DNA of 8,167 nt from the NCBI GenBank assembly GCA_023145655.1, contig JAGLDI010000102.1:1-8167 (forward strand), written 5' to 3'. Within the stretch, counting starts at the first letter, position 1; the number at the start of each line of letters is the position of its first letter. Position numbers and translations under genes: made by a program. Positions 1 to 5,511 of the stretch are shown here, piece after piece. This DNA is from Desulfuromusa sp. GTDB lineage: Bacteria; Desulfobacterota; Desulfuromonadia; Desulfuromonadales; Geopsychrobacteraceae. The notes beneath the pieces were generated by a model. It was not told where the DNA came from and did not search any database. It saw only the letters and a list, made by a program, of their open reading frames with translations.

Positions 1-518
1 CCTGGATTAATTAACAGATAAGCAACCTCTGGCAAAACCGGTAATAGTTCAAGCTTCGTACCGATTCCAGTTGCCCAGGCTGGCTGCTGAAAAATAAAAA
101 ACGGAACATCGGCACCAAGCTCCCCCCCCAATAATAATAACTGCTCCATACCCAAGCTTTTCCCGAGCATTTCATTTAGACCCAGAAGAACTGTCGCGGC
201 ATCAGATGACCCCCCACCCAATCCGGCAGCAACCGGTATATTCTTCTTGATATTTATGTCGATACCAATATCAATAGCAGTTTTCTCCAGAAACAGTCGA
301 GCTGCTCGTGCAGTGATATTTTCTTCGCCCGGCAACAATTCGACCCCCCGACAAACTGCTCGGACACCCGAAGCTCCGCCAAGCTGAAGGTGAATATCAT
401 CACACAGATCAACCCGTTGCATTGCCATTGCGACCTCGTGATAACCGCTTTCAAGACGACCTAATACGTGCAAGCACAGATTAATTTTGGCCGGAGCTCT
501 GAAAATCTTTTTCCGCAT
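1..518 (-). CDS. ispE: 4-diphosphocytidyl-2-C-methyl-D-erythritol kinase, 3' end beyond window
   Basis: A cytoplasmic GHMP-family kinase of the non-mevalonate (MEP) isoprenoid pathway. It phosphorylates CDP-methylerythritol with ATP. I translated 172 codons from an ATG at 518 to the window edge. Residues 8-20 are APAKINLCLHVLG, which contains the conserved substrate-site Lys (K11). Residues 22-27 (LESGYH) match the family's DGYH region. The GHMP ATP-binding loop IPVAAGLGGGSSDAA is at 94-108, and GADVPF at 135-140 carries the expected catalytic Asp (D137). The family is usually about 285 residues, so roughly the last 110 are missing at the edge. A GTG six bases upstream (524) is an alternative start. 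No ideal Shine-Dalgarno separates the two; GGGAAG or GGGAAA sequences lie just upstream. The gene is transcribed away from the TRAP transporter. A run of eight G in the coding strand (122-129) does not break the frame, because conserved motifs lie on both sides. Confidence 0.95.
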   Translation of the reverse strand, partial: MRKKIFRAPAKINLCLHVLGRLESGYHEVAMAMQRVDLCDDIHLQLGGASGVRAVCRGVELLPGEENITARAARLFLEKTAIDIGIDINIKKNIPVAAGLGGGSSDAATVLLGLNEMLGKSLGMEQLLLLGGELGADVPFFIFQQPAWATGIGTKLELLPVLPEVAYLLINP

Positions 519-711
519 CCTCACGTTTCCCAATCTTCCCTAACATAAATACCAAGCATTTAGATGCTGCACCTTCGACTAATACACCAACCACAGTCAA
601 GTCGTTTGATTGAGCATAACACTGTCCCCAAAACAAATTTAACGGCTAAAGCCCGGCAAATCAAGCAGACCGAACAACAACGATAACTGACGCCAAATCA
701 CTACATGGTAG

Positions 712-803
712 AACCGGAAATGGCGGCCCTCAACCACTGGTGGCGAAAAATAGCCACACTGGGCCCCAAAATCATCCAGATAAAACCGGAAAAGTAACCG
801 GAA
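712..803. repeat. Three copies of AACCGGAA upstream of the sigma-54 promoter
   Basis: The 8-mer AACCGGAA occurs at 712-719, 784-791 and 796-803. The last two are 12 bp apart and the first lies 72 bp before the second, so all three share a phase of 12. They lie about 49 to 140 bp upstream of the -24 element, the usual range for enhancer-binding sites of sigma-54 activators. The role is an inference, since no binding protein is encoded in the window. Confidence 0.35.
740..757. promoter_or_regulatory. Inverted repeat GTGGC-N8-GCCAC, possible activator site
   Basis: GTGGC (740-744) and GCCAC (753-757) form an 18-bp dyad with an AT-rich centre. The hexamer CACTGG occurs at 735-740 and again at 757-762, one copy on each side. 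The dyad is centred about 103 bp upstream of the -24 element, or roughly 130 bp upstream of the expected transcription start. This is a common position for sigma-54 enhancer sites. Only the symmetry and position support the call. Confidence 0.3.
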
Positions 804-851
804 CTACACCTATTTACGCAGATTTGTAAAATAATAACATGATTCTATAGA

Positions 852-867
852 TGGCACTATCCTTGCT
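852..867 (+). promoter_or_regulatory. Sigma-54 (RpoN) -24/-12 promoter of the TRAP transporter
   Basis: TGGCAC (852-857), five bases, then TTGCT (863-867). The invariant GG (853-854) and GC (865-866) are exactly 10 bp apart, as RNA polymerase with sigma-54 requires, and both elements match the TGGCAC-N5-TTGCW consensus fully. Transcription should begin near 878, leaving a leader of about 200 nt before the binding-protein ATG at 1080. Known sigma-54 promoters need an AAA+ enhancer-binding protein, and C4-dicarboxylate TRAP systems regulated by DctB/DctD are a precedent. No such regulator gene is in this window. Confidence 0.8.
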
Positions 868-878
868 GATATTCTTCA

Positions 879-914
879 CATAGCAATAAAATAGTCTGAC
901 TTTTTTTTGCTATG
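879..914 (+). promoter_or_regulatory. Stem-loop at the expected 5' end of the transporter mRNA
   Basis: CATAGCAA (879-886) pairs perfectly with TTGCTATG (907-914). After one T/T mismatch, AAAA (888-891) pairs with TTTT (902-905), leaving a 10-nt loop (892-901). The stem starts one base after the transcription start predicted from the sigma-54 promoter, so it would cap the 5' end of the message. A 5' stem-loop can protect mRNA from RNase E; that role is an inference. No U-tract follows the stem, so it is not an ordinary terminator. Confidence 0.5.
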
Positions 915-1064
915 CTTTTGCTTATGATACAAGGTACAAGGCATAATCAGTTTATGTGTCAGACCTGAAAAAATGGCACAGTACATCATCTGCCCGTTGG
1001 TCAGAAAGGCTAACCCAGTAATCTGACTTTTATTGTCAGCACCACAATATTATCAACCCACACC

Positions 1065-1070
1065 AAGGAG
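1065..1070 (+). promoter_or_regulatory. Shine-Dalgarno AAGGAG of the TAXI binding-protein gene
   Basis: A near-perfect AAGGAG ends nine bases before the ATG at 1080 and fixes that start. It suits a protein made in large amounts. Confidence 0.85.
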
Positions 1071-1079
1071 AATGTAAAA

Positions 1080-2042
1080 ATGAAACAAGTTGTTAAAGTT
1101 TTAGCGCTACTTATCGTAGCAACCGTCGCTTTCAGCATGCCGGCTCTCGCCAAGAAAGATCGTATTGTTTTCGGTGGAGGTCCAGCTGGTGGTACCTTCC
1201 AAACCGTAGCTAATGCCATCCAGGTTTATGCCCCGGTTAAAGCAATTGATTCAATCAGCGTCAAAGCTCAATCCTCTGCCGGTTCAGTTGAGAACCTGCG
1301 TAAAGTTAACTCTGGTAAAATGGACTTTGCCACTGTTTACTCTGGTCATGTATACCTCGGCGCCAATGGCCTGATGAAAAATGACACAAAGAAGTACACC
1401 GATGTTCGCGCAGTTTCTTTCCTTTATGGTGCACCTGCTCAACTGGTCGTCAAAAAAGGCTCCGGCATCAACTCAATTAAAGATCTGGCCGGTAAAAAAG
1501 TTGGCGTTGGTAACGCTGGCTCTGGCGCTTTTGCCAACTGTGAACTCTTCTTCAGCCACATGGGTGTTTGGGATAAAGTAGAGCGGAATGCCATGGGTTA
1601 CAATGATGCCGCAGCAGCTTTCGGCAACAACCAACTTGATGCCTTCTGGCTCTTCACCGCCTTCCCATCCGGTGCTGTCATTATGGCTGCCCAGACCAAC
1701 GACATTGCCATGATCGACCTGGGTGCTGAAGCAGAAGCTTCCGGATTCTTCAAAAAATACCCTTACTTCGGTAAACTTACTGTTCCTGCAGGCACTTACA
1801 AGGGAGTCGACACTGACACCCCATCTTTTCAGGATTCAGCTCTTTGGGTAGCCAACAAAAATGTTTCTGATGATGTTGTCTACAAGCTTCTCTCCGCAAT
1901 TTATACCCCTGAGGGGCTAGCACACATGGTTTCCCAGAAGAAAACCTTCAAAGCCATGTCGGTTGCTAAAGGTGCTGACGGCATCGTAACTCCAATGCAC
2001 CCAGGTGCTATCAAATTCTGGAAAGAAAAAGGCGTTCTCTAA
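1080..2042 (+). CDS. TAXI family TRAP transporter solute-binding protein
   Basis: A periplasmic receptor that binds an organic solute and delivers it to the TRAP permease. The 320-residue length is typical of the TAXI family. Residues 1-24 form a Sec signal peptide (positive KQVVK, hydrophobic core, cleavage after ALA). The mature protein starts with a glycine-rich GGGPAGGTF stretch (32-40), where TAXI proteins carry GGxxGxxY/F. SAGSVENLRKVNSGKMDFA (66-84) matches the family's SxGSVENL-LxxGxxD region. DLAGKKVGVGNAGSG (135-149) and HPGAIKFWKEKG near the C-terminus (307-318) are also typical. Family members bind glutamate, 2-oxoglutarate or other carboxylates; the sequence does not show which ligand is bound here. 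The gene is first behind the sigma-54 promoter, with a strong Shine-Dalgarno. A strong terminator directly after it should raise its transcript level over that of the permease 168 bp downstream. Confidence 0.93.
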   Translation: MKQVVKVLALLIVATVAFSMPALAKKDRIVFGGGPAGGTFQTVANAIQVYAPVKAIDSISVKAQSSAGSVENLRKVNSGKMDFATVYSGHVYLGANGLMKNDTKKYTDVRAVSFLYGAPAQLVVKKGSGINSIKDLAGKKVGVGNAGSGAFANCELFFSHMGVWDKVERNAMGYNDAAAAFGNNQLDAFWLFTAFPSGAVIMAAQTNDIAMIDLGAEAEASGFFKKYPYFGKLTVPAGTYKGVDTDTPSFQDSALWVANKNVSDDVVYKLLSAIYTPEGLAHMVSQKKTFKAMSVAKGADGIVTPMHPGAIKFWKEKGVL

Positions 2043-2063
2043 GCCAGGTTCTTGATCATGTTT

Positions 2064-2103
2064 CATTCGGGGCAGGGTGTTTTACCCTGCCCCGAATGTT
2101 TTT
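2064..2103 (+). terminator. Strong intrinsic terminator between binding protein and permease
   Basis: A perfect 15-bp GC-rich stem (2064-2078 with 2084-2098, loop GTTTT) is followed directly by TTTTT (2099-2103). It starts 22 bases after the binding-protein stop. Placed between two genes of one transporter, it probably ends most transcripts and lets a fraction read through. It may also protect the 3' end of the binding-protein mRNA. Confidence 0.88.
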
Positions 2104-2111
2104 CTCACTCA

Positions 2112-2169
2112 GGAACAGTGAATAATGAATAACTAGCTTATTATTTTTTTGTTCATTATTTCGTGTTCC
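2112..2169 (+). promoter_or_regulatory. Second long AT-rich hairpin in the intercistronic region
   Basis: GGAACA (2112-2117) pairs with TGTTCC (2164-2169), and AATAATGAA (2121-2129) pairs with TTCATTATT (2152-2160). A 3-base internal bulge separates the two helices and the loop is about 22 nt. A competing fold lies inside: AATAA (2128-2132) with TTATT (2138-2142), loop CTAGC, followed shortly by seven T (2144-2150), which looks like a weak terminator. The region ends about 30 bases before the permease Shine-Dalgarno. Its function is unknown; options are attenuation, mRNA processing or an operator. Confidence 0.5.
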
Positions 2170-2198
2170 CCAGTATTCAACTTGAACTTCCAACCAAG

Positions 2199-2205
2199 TA
2201 GAGGT
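2199..2205 (+). promoter_or_regulatory. Shine-Dalgarno TAGAGGT that supports a GTG start for the permease
   Basis: AGAGGT lies five to six bases before GTG at 2211. The hydrophilic N-terminus MYNELNKIEQ ahead of the first membrane helix fits the start of a fused TRAP permease, so GTG is chosen over later ATG codons. Confidence 0.7.
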
Positions 2206-2210
2206 TTTCT

Positions 2211-3941
2211 GTGTATAACGAATTAAACAAAATTGAGCAGATTTTCTTTGATATCTGCGCCCTCTTCCTGCTGCTATTCTATTCCTATGCTGCCGTAATC
2301 TCTCCAGCTGCTACCCAGTTTCACCGTGGAATTTACGTCATTATCACCTACATCCTGGTATTCCTCTTATACAAATGCAAATCAACGGTGATGCGAATTG
2401 TCGATTATATTTTAATCGTCATCTCAGTCATAACCATTGGTTATTGGATGTACAACTTTGAAGCCATTAACTACCGAACCGGCGCTGAGACACAATTGGA
2501 CATGGTTATGGCTGTTGCCGGAGTCCTGGTAAGTATCGAACTGGCGCGACGAGTTGTCGGTAACGTCTTTGTTATTATTGGTTTTGCCATGCTGGGATAT
2601 GGCGTATTCGGCGACTCCATGCCCGACCTCATCTCCCATGCCGGGGCAACTTTCCCGGAGCTCTGTGTCTCAATTTTTTATAAGAGTGATGGCATCTTCG
2701 GGATTATGGCCAATGTTCTTGCTACTTACATCATTCTCTTTGTTTTGTTCGGCGCCTACCTGGAAAAATGTGGCGCACAGAAATTCTTTATCGACTTCCC
2801 CCTGGCCGCTGTCGGTCACAAAATTGGTGGTCCGGGCAAAGTTGCCGTCATCGCTTCAGGTCTGTTCGGTTCCATTTCTGGTAGCGCCATTGCCAACGTT
2901 GTTTCAACCGGAGCCTTCACTATTCCGATGATGAAAAAAGCCGGCTTCAAGCCACATATTGCCGGTGGTATTGAACCTGCAGCTTCGATTGGCGGGATGT
3001 TCATGCCACCAATCATGGGAGCCGGCGGCTTTATCATGGCTGAACTGACCGGGCTTCCCTATTCGAGAATCATGCTTGTCGCTTTATTCCCGGCCTTTAT
3101 GTATTTTTTCAGTGTTTTTGTCATGGTTCACTACGTTGCCAAAAAAGATGGTCTCGTCGGAGAAAAATCGGAACACAGTGCCATGGAGATCTTTAAAAAA
3201 GAATGGTATTACACAATTCCCCTGGTCACGATCACTATCTTTATGCTCTACGGTTACTCACCCGGCTACTCAGCTATCCTCGGGCTGGTCTCCTGTATTG
3301 CCATCTCATGGGTTCGCAAAGAAACCCGCATTGGACCGAAAGAATTTCTGGTAGCAGCTCGCAATGGAACCGAAAGTAGTCTCAAGATCGGTGCAACCGT
3401 CGGTGTTATCGGTATTATCATCGGGGTCCTGACCTACAGTGGTCTGGTTCTAACCTTTGCCGATATCGTCATCAATCTCGCTGGTGGTTCGCTGGTCATG
3501 ACCATCCTGCTGATTGCCCTGGCTTCACTGGTTCTAGGGATGGGAGTTCCAGTCACAGCAGCCTATTTGATTACCGCCGTTGTTGCCGTCCCGGCTCTGA
3601 CCCACCTGGGAGTCAACGAACTTGCGTCGCACATGATCGTCTATTGGTTATCCCAAGATTCCAATATTACTCCGCCGGTTTGTATTGCCGCATTTGCCGG
3701 TGCCACAATCGCTGGTGCCAGCATGTGGAAAACTGCTTTTTCCGCCTTCAAGTTTGCCAAGTTTCTCTACCTTGGACCACTGCTGTTTGGTTTTGTTCCG
3801 GGATTCTCACTCAATGGTTCATCAACAGATATCATCAAGGCTTTTATCTTTATTCTCTTTGGTACCTGGCTCTACTCCTATGTCCTCAGCGGCATCTGGT
3901 TAAAAACCTGGTTAGGCTTTGGCAAAAACAAAGCCGCCTGA
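2211..3941 (+). CDS. TRAP transporter fused permease (4TM + 12TM, DctQM-like)
   Basis: The inner-membrane part of the TAXI TRAP system. It couples uptake of the solute held by the binding protein to an ion gradient, usually Na+. At 576 residues it joins both membrane subunits in one chain, towards the short end for fused permeases. The DctQ-like part has helices at about 11-30, 40-56 and 62-81 and a segment near 97-130. The DctM-like part follows from about 160. Its signature is at 217-275 (SGLFGSISGSAIANVVSTG, then FTIPMMKK, AGGIEPAASIGGMFMPP, IMGAGGF), with the second pseudo-repeat at 443-452 (GMGVPVTAAY) and SQDSNITPPV at 481-490. These loops form the substrate and ion sites in DctM proteins. 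The start is GTG with AGAGGT ahead of it. Expression probably depends on read-through of the upstream terminator. A strong terminator follows, so the unit contains just these two genes. Confidence 0.94.
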   Translation: MYNELNKIEQIFFDICALFLLLFYSYAAVISPAATQFHRGIYVIITYILVFLLYKCKSTVMRIVDYILIVISVITIGYWMYNFEAINYRTGAETQLDMVMAVAGVLVSIELARRVVGNVFVIIGFAMLGYGVFGDSMPDLISHAGATFPELCVSIFYKSDGIFGIMANVLATYIILFVLFGAYLEKCGAQKFFIDFPLAAVGHKIGGPGKVAVIASGLFGSISGSAIANVVSTGAFTIPMMKKAGFKPHIAGGIEPAASIGGMFMPPIMGAGGFIMAELTGLPYSRIMLVALFPAFMYFFSVFVMVHYVAKKDGLVGEKSEHSAMEIFKKEWYYTIPLVTITIFMLYGYSPGYSAILGLVSCIAISWVRKETRIGPKEFLVAARNGTESSLKIGATVGVIGIIIGVLTYSGLVLTFADIVINLAGGSLVMTILLIALASLVLGMGVPVTAAYLITAVVAVPALTHLGVNELASHMIVYWLSQDSNITPPVCIAAFAGATIAGASMWKTAFSAFKFAKFLYLGPLLFGFVPGFSLNGSSTDIIKAFIFILFGTWLYSYVLSGIWLKTWLGFGKNKAA

Positions 3942-3962
3942 TCCATCTGACCTTGAAACCTG

Positions 3963-4009
3963 AACAAAGAAACCTCTCATTCCTGGAGAGGTTTCTTTGT
4001 TATTTTTTT
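3963..4009 (+). terminator. Intrinsic terminator after the TRAP permease
   Basis: A perfect 16-bp stem (AACAAAGAAACCTCTC at 3963-3978 with its complement at 3986-4001, loop ATTCCTG) is followed by one A and seven T (4003-4009). It starts 22 bases after the permease stop and closes the transporter operon. The opposite strand has no T-tract, so it works in one direction only. Confidence 0.92.
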
Positions 4010-4132
4010 ACCTGCCTAAAATCTCAACATAACCCCACCCTGGAAAACGCAACAGACAAAAACAGACATATCTCACTTCAAGTAAAACATGATACAATCA
4101 AATCATCTCGGAATCGATGAAAGGATCCTATC

Positions 4133-4555
4133 ATGCCCAACAATTCATCCGGACGAAACAAACCACAGCTTCAGTCAGTAACCAGTCAAGAGAAACTACA
4201 GCGCTGGGGTTCAATCCTCATCTTGATCATTATTCTGGGGTTACTACCTGGGTGTGCAGCAGACCATTCAGTCAAAAATAAAGAGCTATTATCACAAAAT
4301 TATCAGACATTATCGGATGAGGATTTAACCCTATACTACTACGAACTTAATGATCAGATTAAAGCTGTAGAAAGAGATAACAATAATTCTTCAATCAGCT
4401 TGGGGTTTGGTATGGGGAGCTACGGCTCCAATAGCGGAAGAAGTGGCGGAGTTGGCGTGACCAGCAGTGGTGGTCATGCAGATGGTGCCACGAATCTGCG
4501 GGATCGCCGCAATGAAGTTAAACTGGAACTGAAAAAGCGTGATTTAAAACCATAG
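4133..4555 (+). CDS. Small predicted lipoprotein of unknown function
   Basis: I do not recognise a named family. The 140-residue product has an unusually long hydrophilic N-terminus (residues 1-27), then a hydrophobic segment (about 28-38) that ends in LPGC with Cys41 as the likely lipidation site. Pro at the -2 position is uncommon in a lipobox. After cleavage about 100 residues remain: an acidic helix-like stretch with LSDEDLTLYYYELNDQIKAVE (about 60-80), a glycine/serine-rich linker (about 85-117), and a charged helix NLRDRRNEVKLELKKRDLK at the end. Two helices joined by a flexible loop could pair back on each other. AAGGA (4121-4125), seven bases before the ATG, supports this start, and no later in-frame start precedes the hydrophobic segment. 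A possible -10 element TACAAT (4093-4098, with an upstream TG) has no clear -35. The gene stands alone after a terminator and converges with the E2-like gene. Confidence 0.75.
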   Translation: MPNNSSGRNKPQLQSVTSQEKLQRWGSILILIIILGLLPGCAADHSVKNKELLSQNYQTLSDEDLTLYYYELNDQIKAVERDNNNSSISLGFGMGSYGSNSGRSGGVGVTSSGGHADGATNLRDRRNEVKLELKKRDLKP

Positions 4556-4556
4556 A

Positions 4557-4579
4557 CTTTCGGCTGAAAGCTAACTTTC
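4557..4579. other. Alternating CTTTC/GAAAG at the convergent gene junction
   Basis: CTTTC (4557-4561), GAAAG (4566-4570) and CTTTC (4575-4579) alternate with 4-nt spacers (GGCT, CTAA). The middle copy can pair with either neighbour. This covers the 15-bp gap between the lipoprotein stop and the E2-like stop and runs into the latter gene. There is no T-tract on either strand, so it is not a clear intrinsic terminator. Confidence 0.3.
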
Positions 4580-5458
4580 GAATAGAACAATTGGAGCTTC
4601 AAGGTAGCACTTGATGGTGTCCAAAAACTCAGCAACATCAACTCCATCCAACACCCGATGGTCTGCGGATAAAGTTAAACGCATGATCGGAGCAACCGCT
4701 GGCTCCCCTTGTTCATCAACGACAACCTCTCCCTTAATTGTCCCTACCGACAGGACAGCAGCTTGGGGTGAGGTAATTATTGCACCAAAGGATTCCACTC
4801 CGAGCATTCCCATGTTAGTAATTGTAAACGTTGCTCTATCAGAATCTACTTGTTGAAGCCCCTCCTGTAGCATGATTTTTTCTGTCAGTTCCTCTGCTTT
4901 TTTGCTGACTTGTTTTAAAGTTAATCGATCACATTGATTCAGAACCGGATAATACAAGCCACGATCTGTCGCAACAGCAACAGCAATGTTAATATCTTCC
5001 AGTTCAATCCCCCGATCACCGTTCCAGGTTGCATTGACCCATGGATGTTCGACAAGTGCTCGTGCTGTTGCCGCAAAGATAAAATCGTTGATAGTCACCT
5101 TGAGCTCATGATGAAAACGGACAACATCAGTCATATCAACAGAAATTGTCACGTAAAAATGGGGAATTGTCTGCCAGGATTTTTCCATTTTCAGGGCGAG
5201 GAGCCGACGGATTTTAACCGATTTCCCCTGCTTCCTCTGACCAGGAAAAGAGACTTTTTGACAATATTCTGACTCCATTTTTTTGCCACTGCCACTGCCA
5301 CGACCAGATTGCACCCGTTCTATATCAGCTAGGACAATTCTTCCTTTTGCACCACTGCCCGAAAGAAAACCTGTATTTATTCCCAGCTCGGTTGCCAATT
5401 TTAGAGCCGCGGGTGATACATGACAGCTGCCCTCCTCTGGTTCTTCGTAGCGGGTCAT
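4571..5458 (-). CDS. E2-type 2-oxoacid dehydrogenase acyltransferase without lipoyl domain
   Basis: The protein matches the core of dihydrolipoamide acyltransferases, which move acyl groups from lipoyl-lysine to CoA. Residues 15-49 (SPAALKLATELGIN to GAKGRIVLADIERV) form a peripheral subunit-binding domain that normally docks E1 or E3. A Gly/Ser/Lys linker follows (about 50-75), then the catalytic domain (about 75-295) with IPHFYVTISVDMTD, TITNMGMLG (212-220), SFGAIITSPQAAVLSVG (223-239) and the active-site motif HRVLDG (His267, Asp271). The usual N-terminal lipoyl domain of about 80 residues is absent. The ATG at 5458 has GGGAGAG ahead of it, and an in-frame TAA at 5494-5492 rules out a longer reading. 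Lipoyl groups would have to come from another protein, or the enzyme may use another acyl donor. No E1, E3 or lipoylation gene is visible. It is last in an apparent minus-strand operon, 46 bp after the radical SAM gene. Confidence 0.9.
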   Translation of the reverse strand: MTRYEEPEEGSCHVSPAALKLATELGINTGFLSGSGAKGRIVLADIERVQSGRGSGSGKKMESEYCQKVSFPGQRKQGKSVKIRRLLALKMEKSWQTIPHFYVTISVDMTDVVRFHHELKVTINDFIFAATARALVEHPWVNATWNGDRGIELEDINIAVAVATDRGLYYPVLNQCDRLTLKQVSKKAEELTEKIMLQEGLQQVDSDRATFTITNMGMLGVESFGAIITSPQAAVLSVGTIKGEVVVDEQGEPAVAPIMRLTLSADHRVLDGVDVAEFLDTIKCYLEAPIVLFES

Positions 5459-5511
5459 TCGCTCTCTCCCTGTGTTTTCCGTGAAAATGTTTTAGCGATT
5501 AAAATCAGCAT
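5455..5511 (-). CDS. Possible 18-residue ORF overlapping both neighbours
   Basis: An ATG at 5511 lies inside the last codons of the radical SAM gene, and the TGA at 5457-5455 overlaps the ATG of the E2-like gene as ATGA. The 18 residues read MLILIAKTFSRKTQGESE. AGAGGT sits about six bases before the ATG, inside the radical SAM coding sequence. The E2 Shine-Dalgarno lies within this ORF. It would fit a translational-coupling peptide that carries ribosomes from one gene to the next. So short an ORF can also arise by chance, and the peptide itself has no recognisable function. Confidence 0.3.
   Translation of the reverse strand: MLILIAKTFSRKTQGESE

Larger units (their letters stand above)
519..851. 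other. Gene-free divergent intergenic region
   Basis: About 330 bases between the ispE start and the sigma-54 promoter of the transporter hold no convincing gene. There is no tRNA-like fold and no strong sigma-70 promoter that I could pick out for ispE. Short open stretches exist on both strands (for example plus 705-797, 30 codons), but they lack a Shine-Dalgarno sequence. A small hairpin (555-559 with 564-568, loop TTAG) would sit in the ispE leader. The right half carries repeats that may be activator sites, listed separately. Confidence 0.6.

Noticed and set aside
705..797. 30-codon plus-strand ORF (starting MVEPEMAALNHWW) in the divergent region
   Set aside because: It has no Shine-Dalgarno, lies upstream of the sigma-54 promoter, overlaps the repeat region, and the opposite strand is open over the same stretch. 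Chance is the simpler reading.
879..914. The leader stem-loop as an intrinsic terminator
   Set aside because: The T-run is part of the stem's right arm and no U-tract follows the hairpin in the plus direction.
974..979. Second TGGCAC in the transporter leader as another sigma-54 promoter
   Set aside because: The bases at the required -12 position (987-988) are CA, not GC, so the spacing and core fail.
2064..2103. The hairpin after the binding-protein gene as the end of a one-gene operon unrelated to the permease
   Set aside because: A TAXI binding protein followed directly by its fused permease is the standard gene pair, and no clear separate promoter was found in the gap, so partial read-through is more likely.
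3644..4120. 158-residue plus-strand open frame overlapping the permease end
   Set aside because: It lies in another frame of a clear permease gene and runs through the strong terminator. The composition is that of a shadow frame.
4571..5458. The E2-like gene as a truncated pseudogene
   Set aside because: The frame is intact, has a good Shine-Dalgarno, and keeps the binding domain and the catalytic His and Asp. Lack of the lipoyl domain alone does not show decay.
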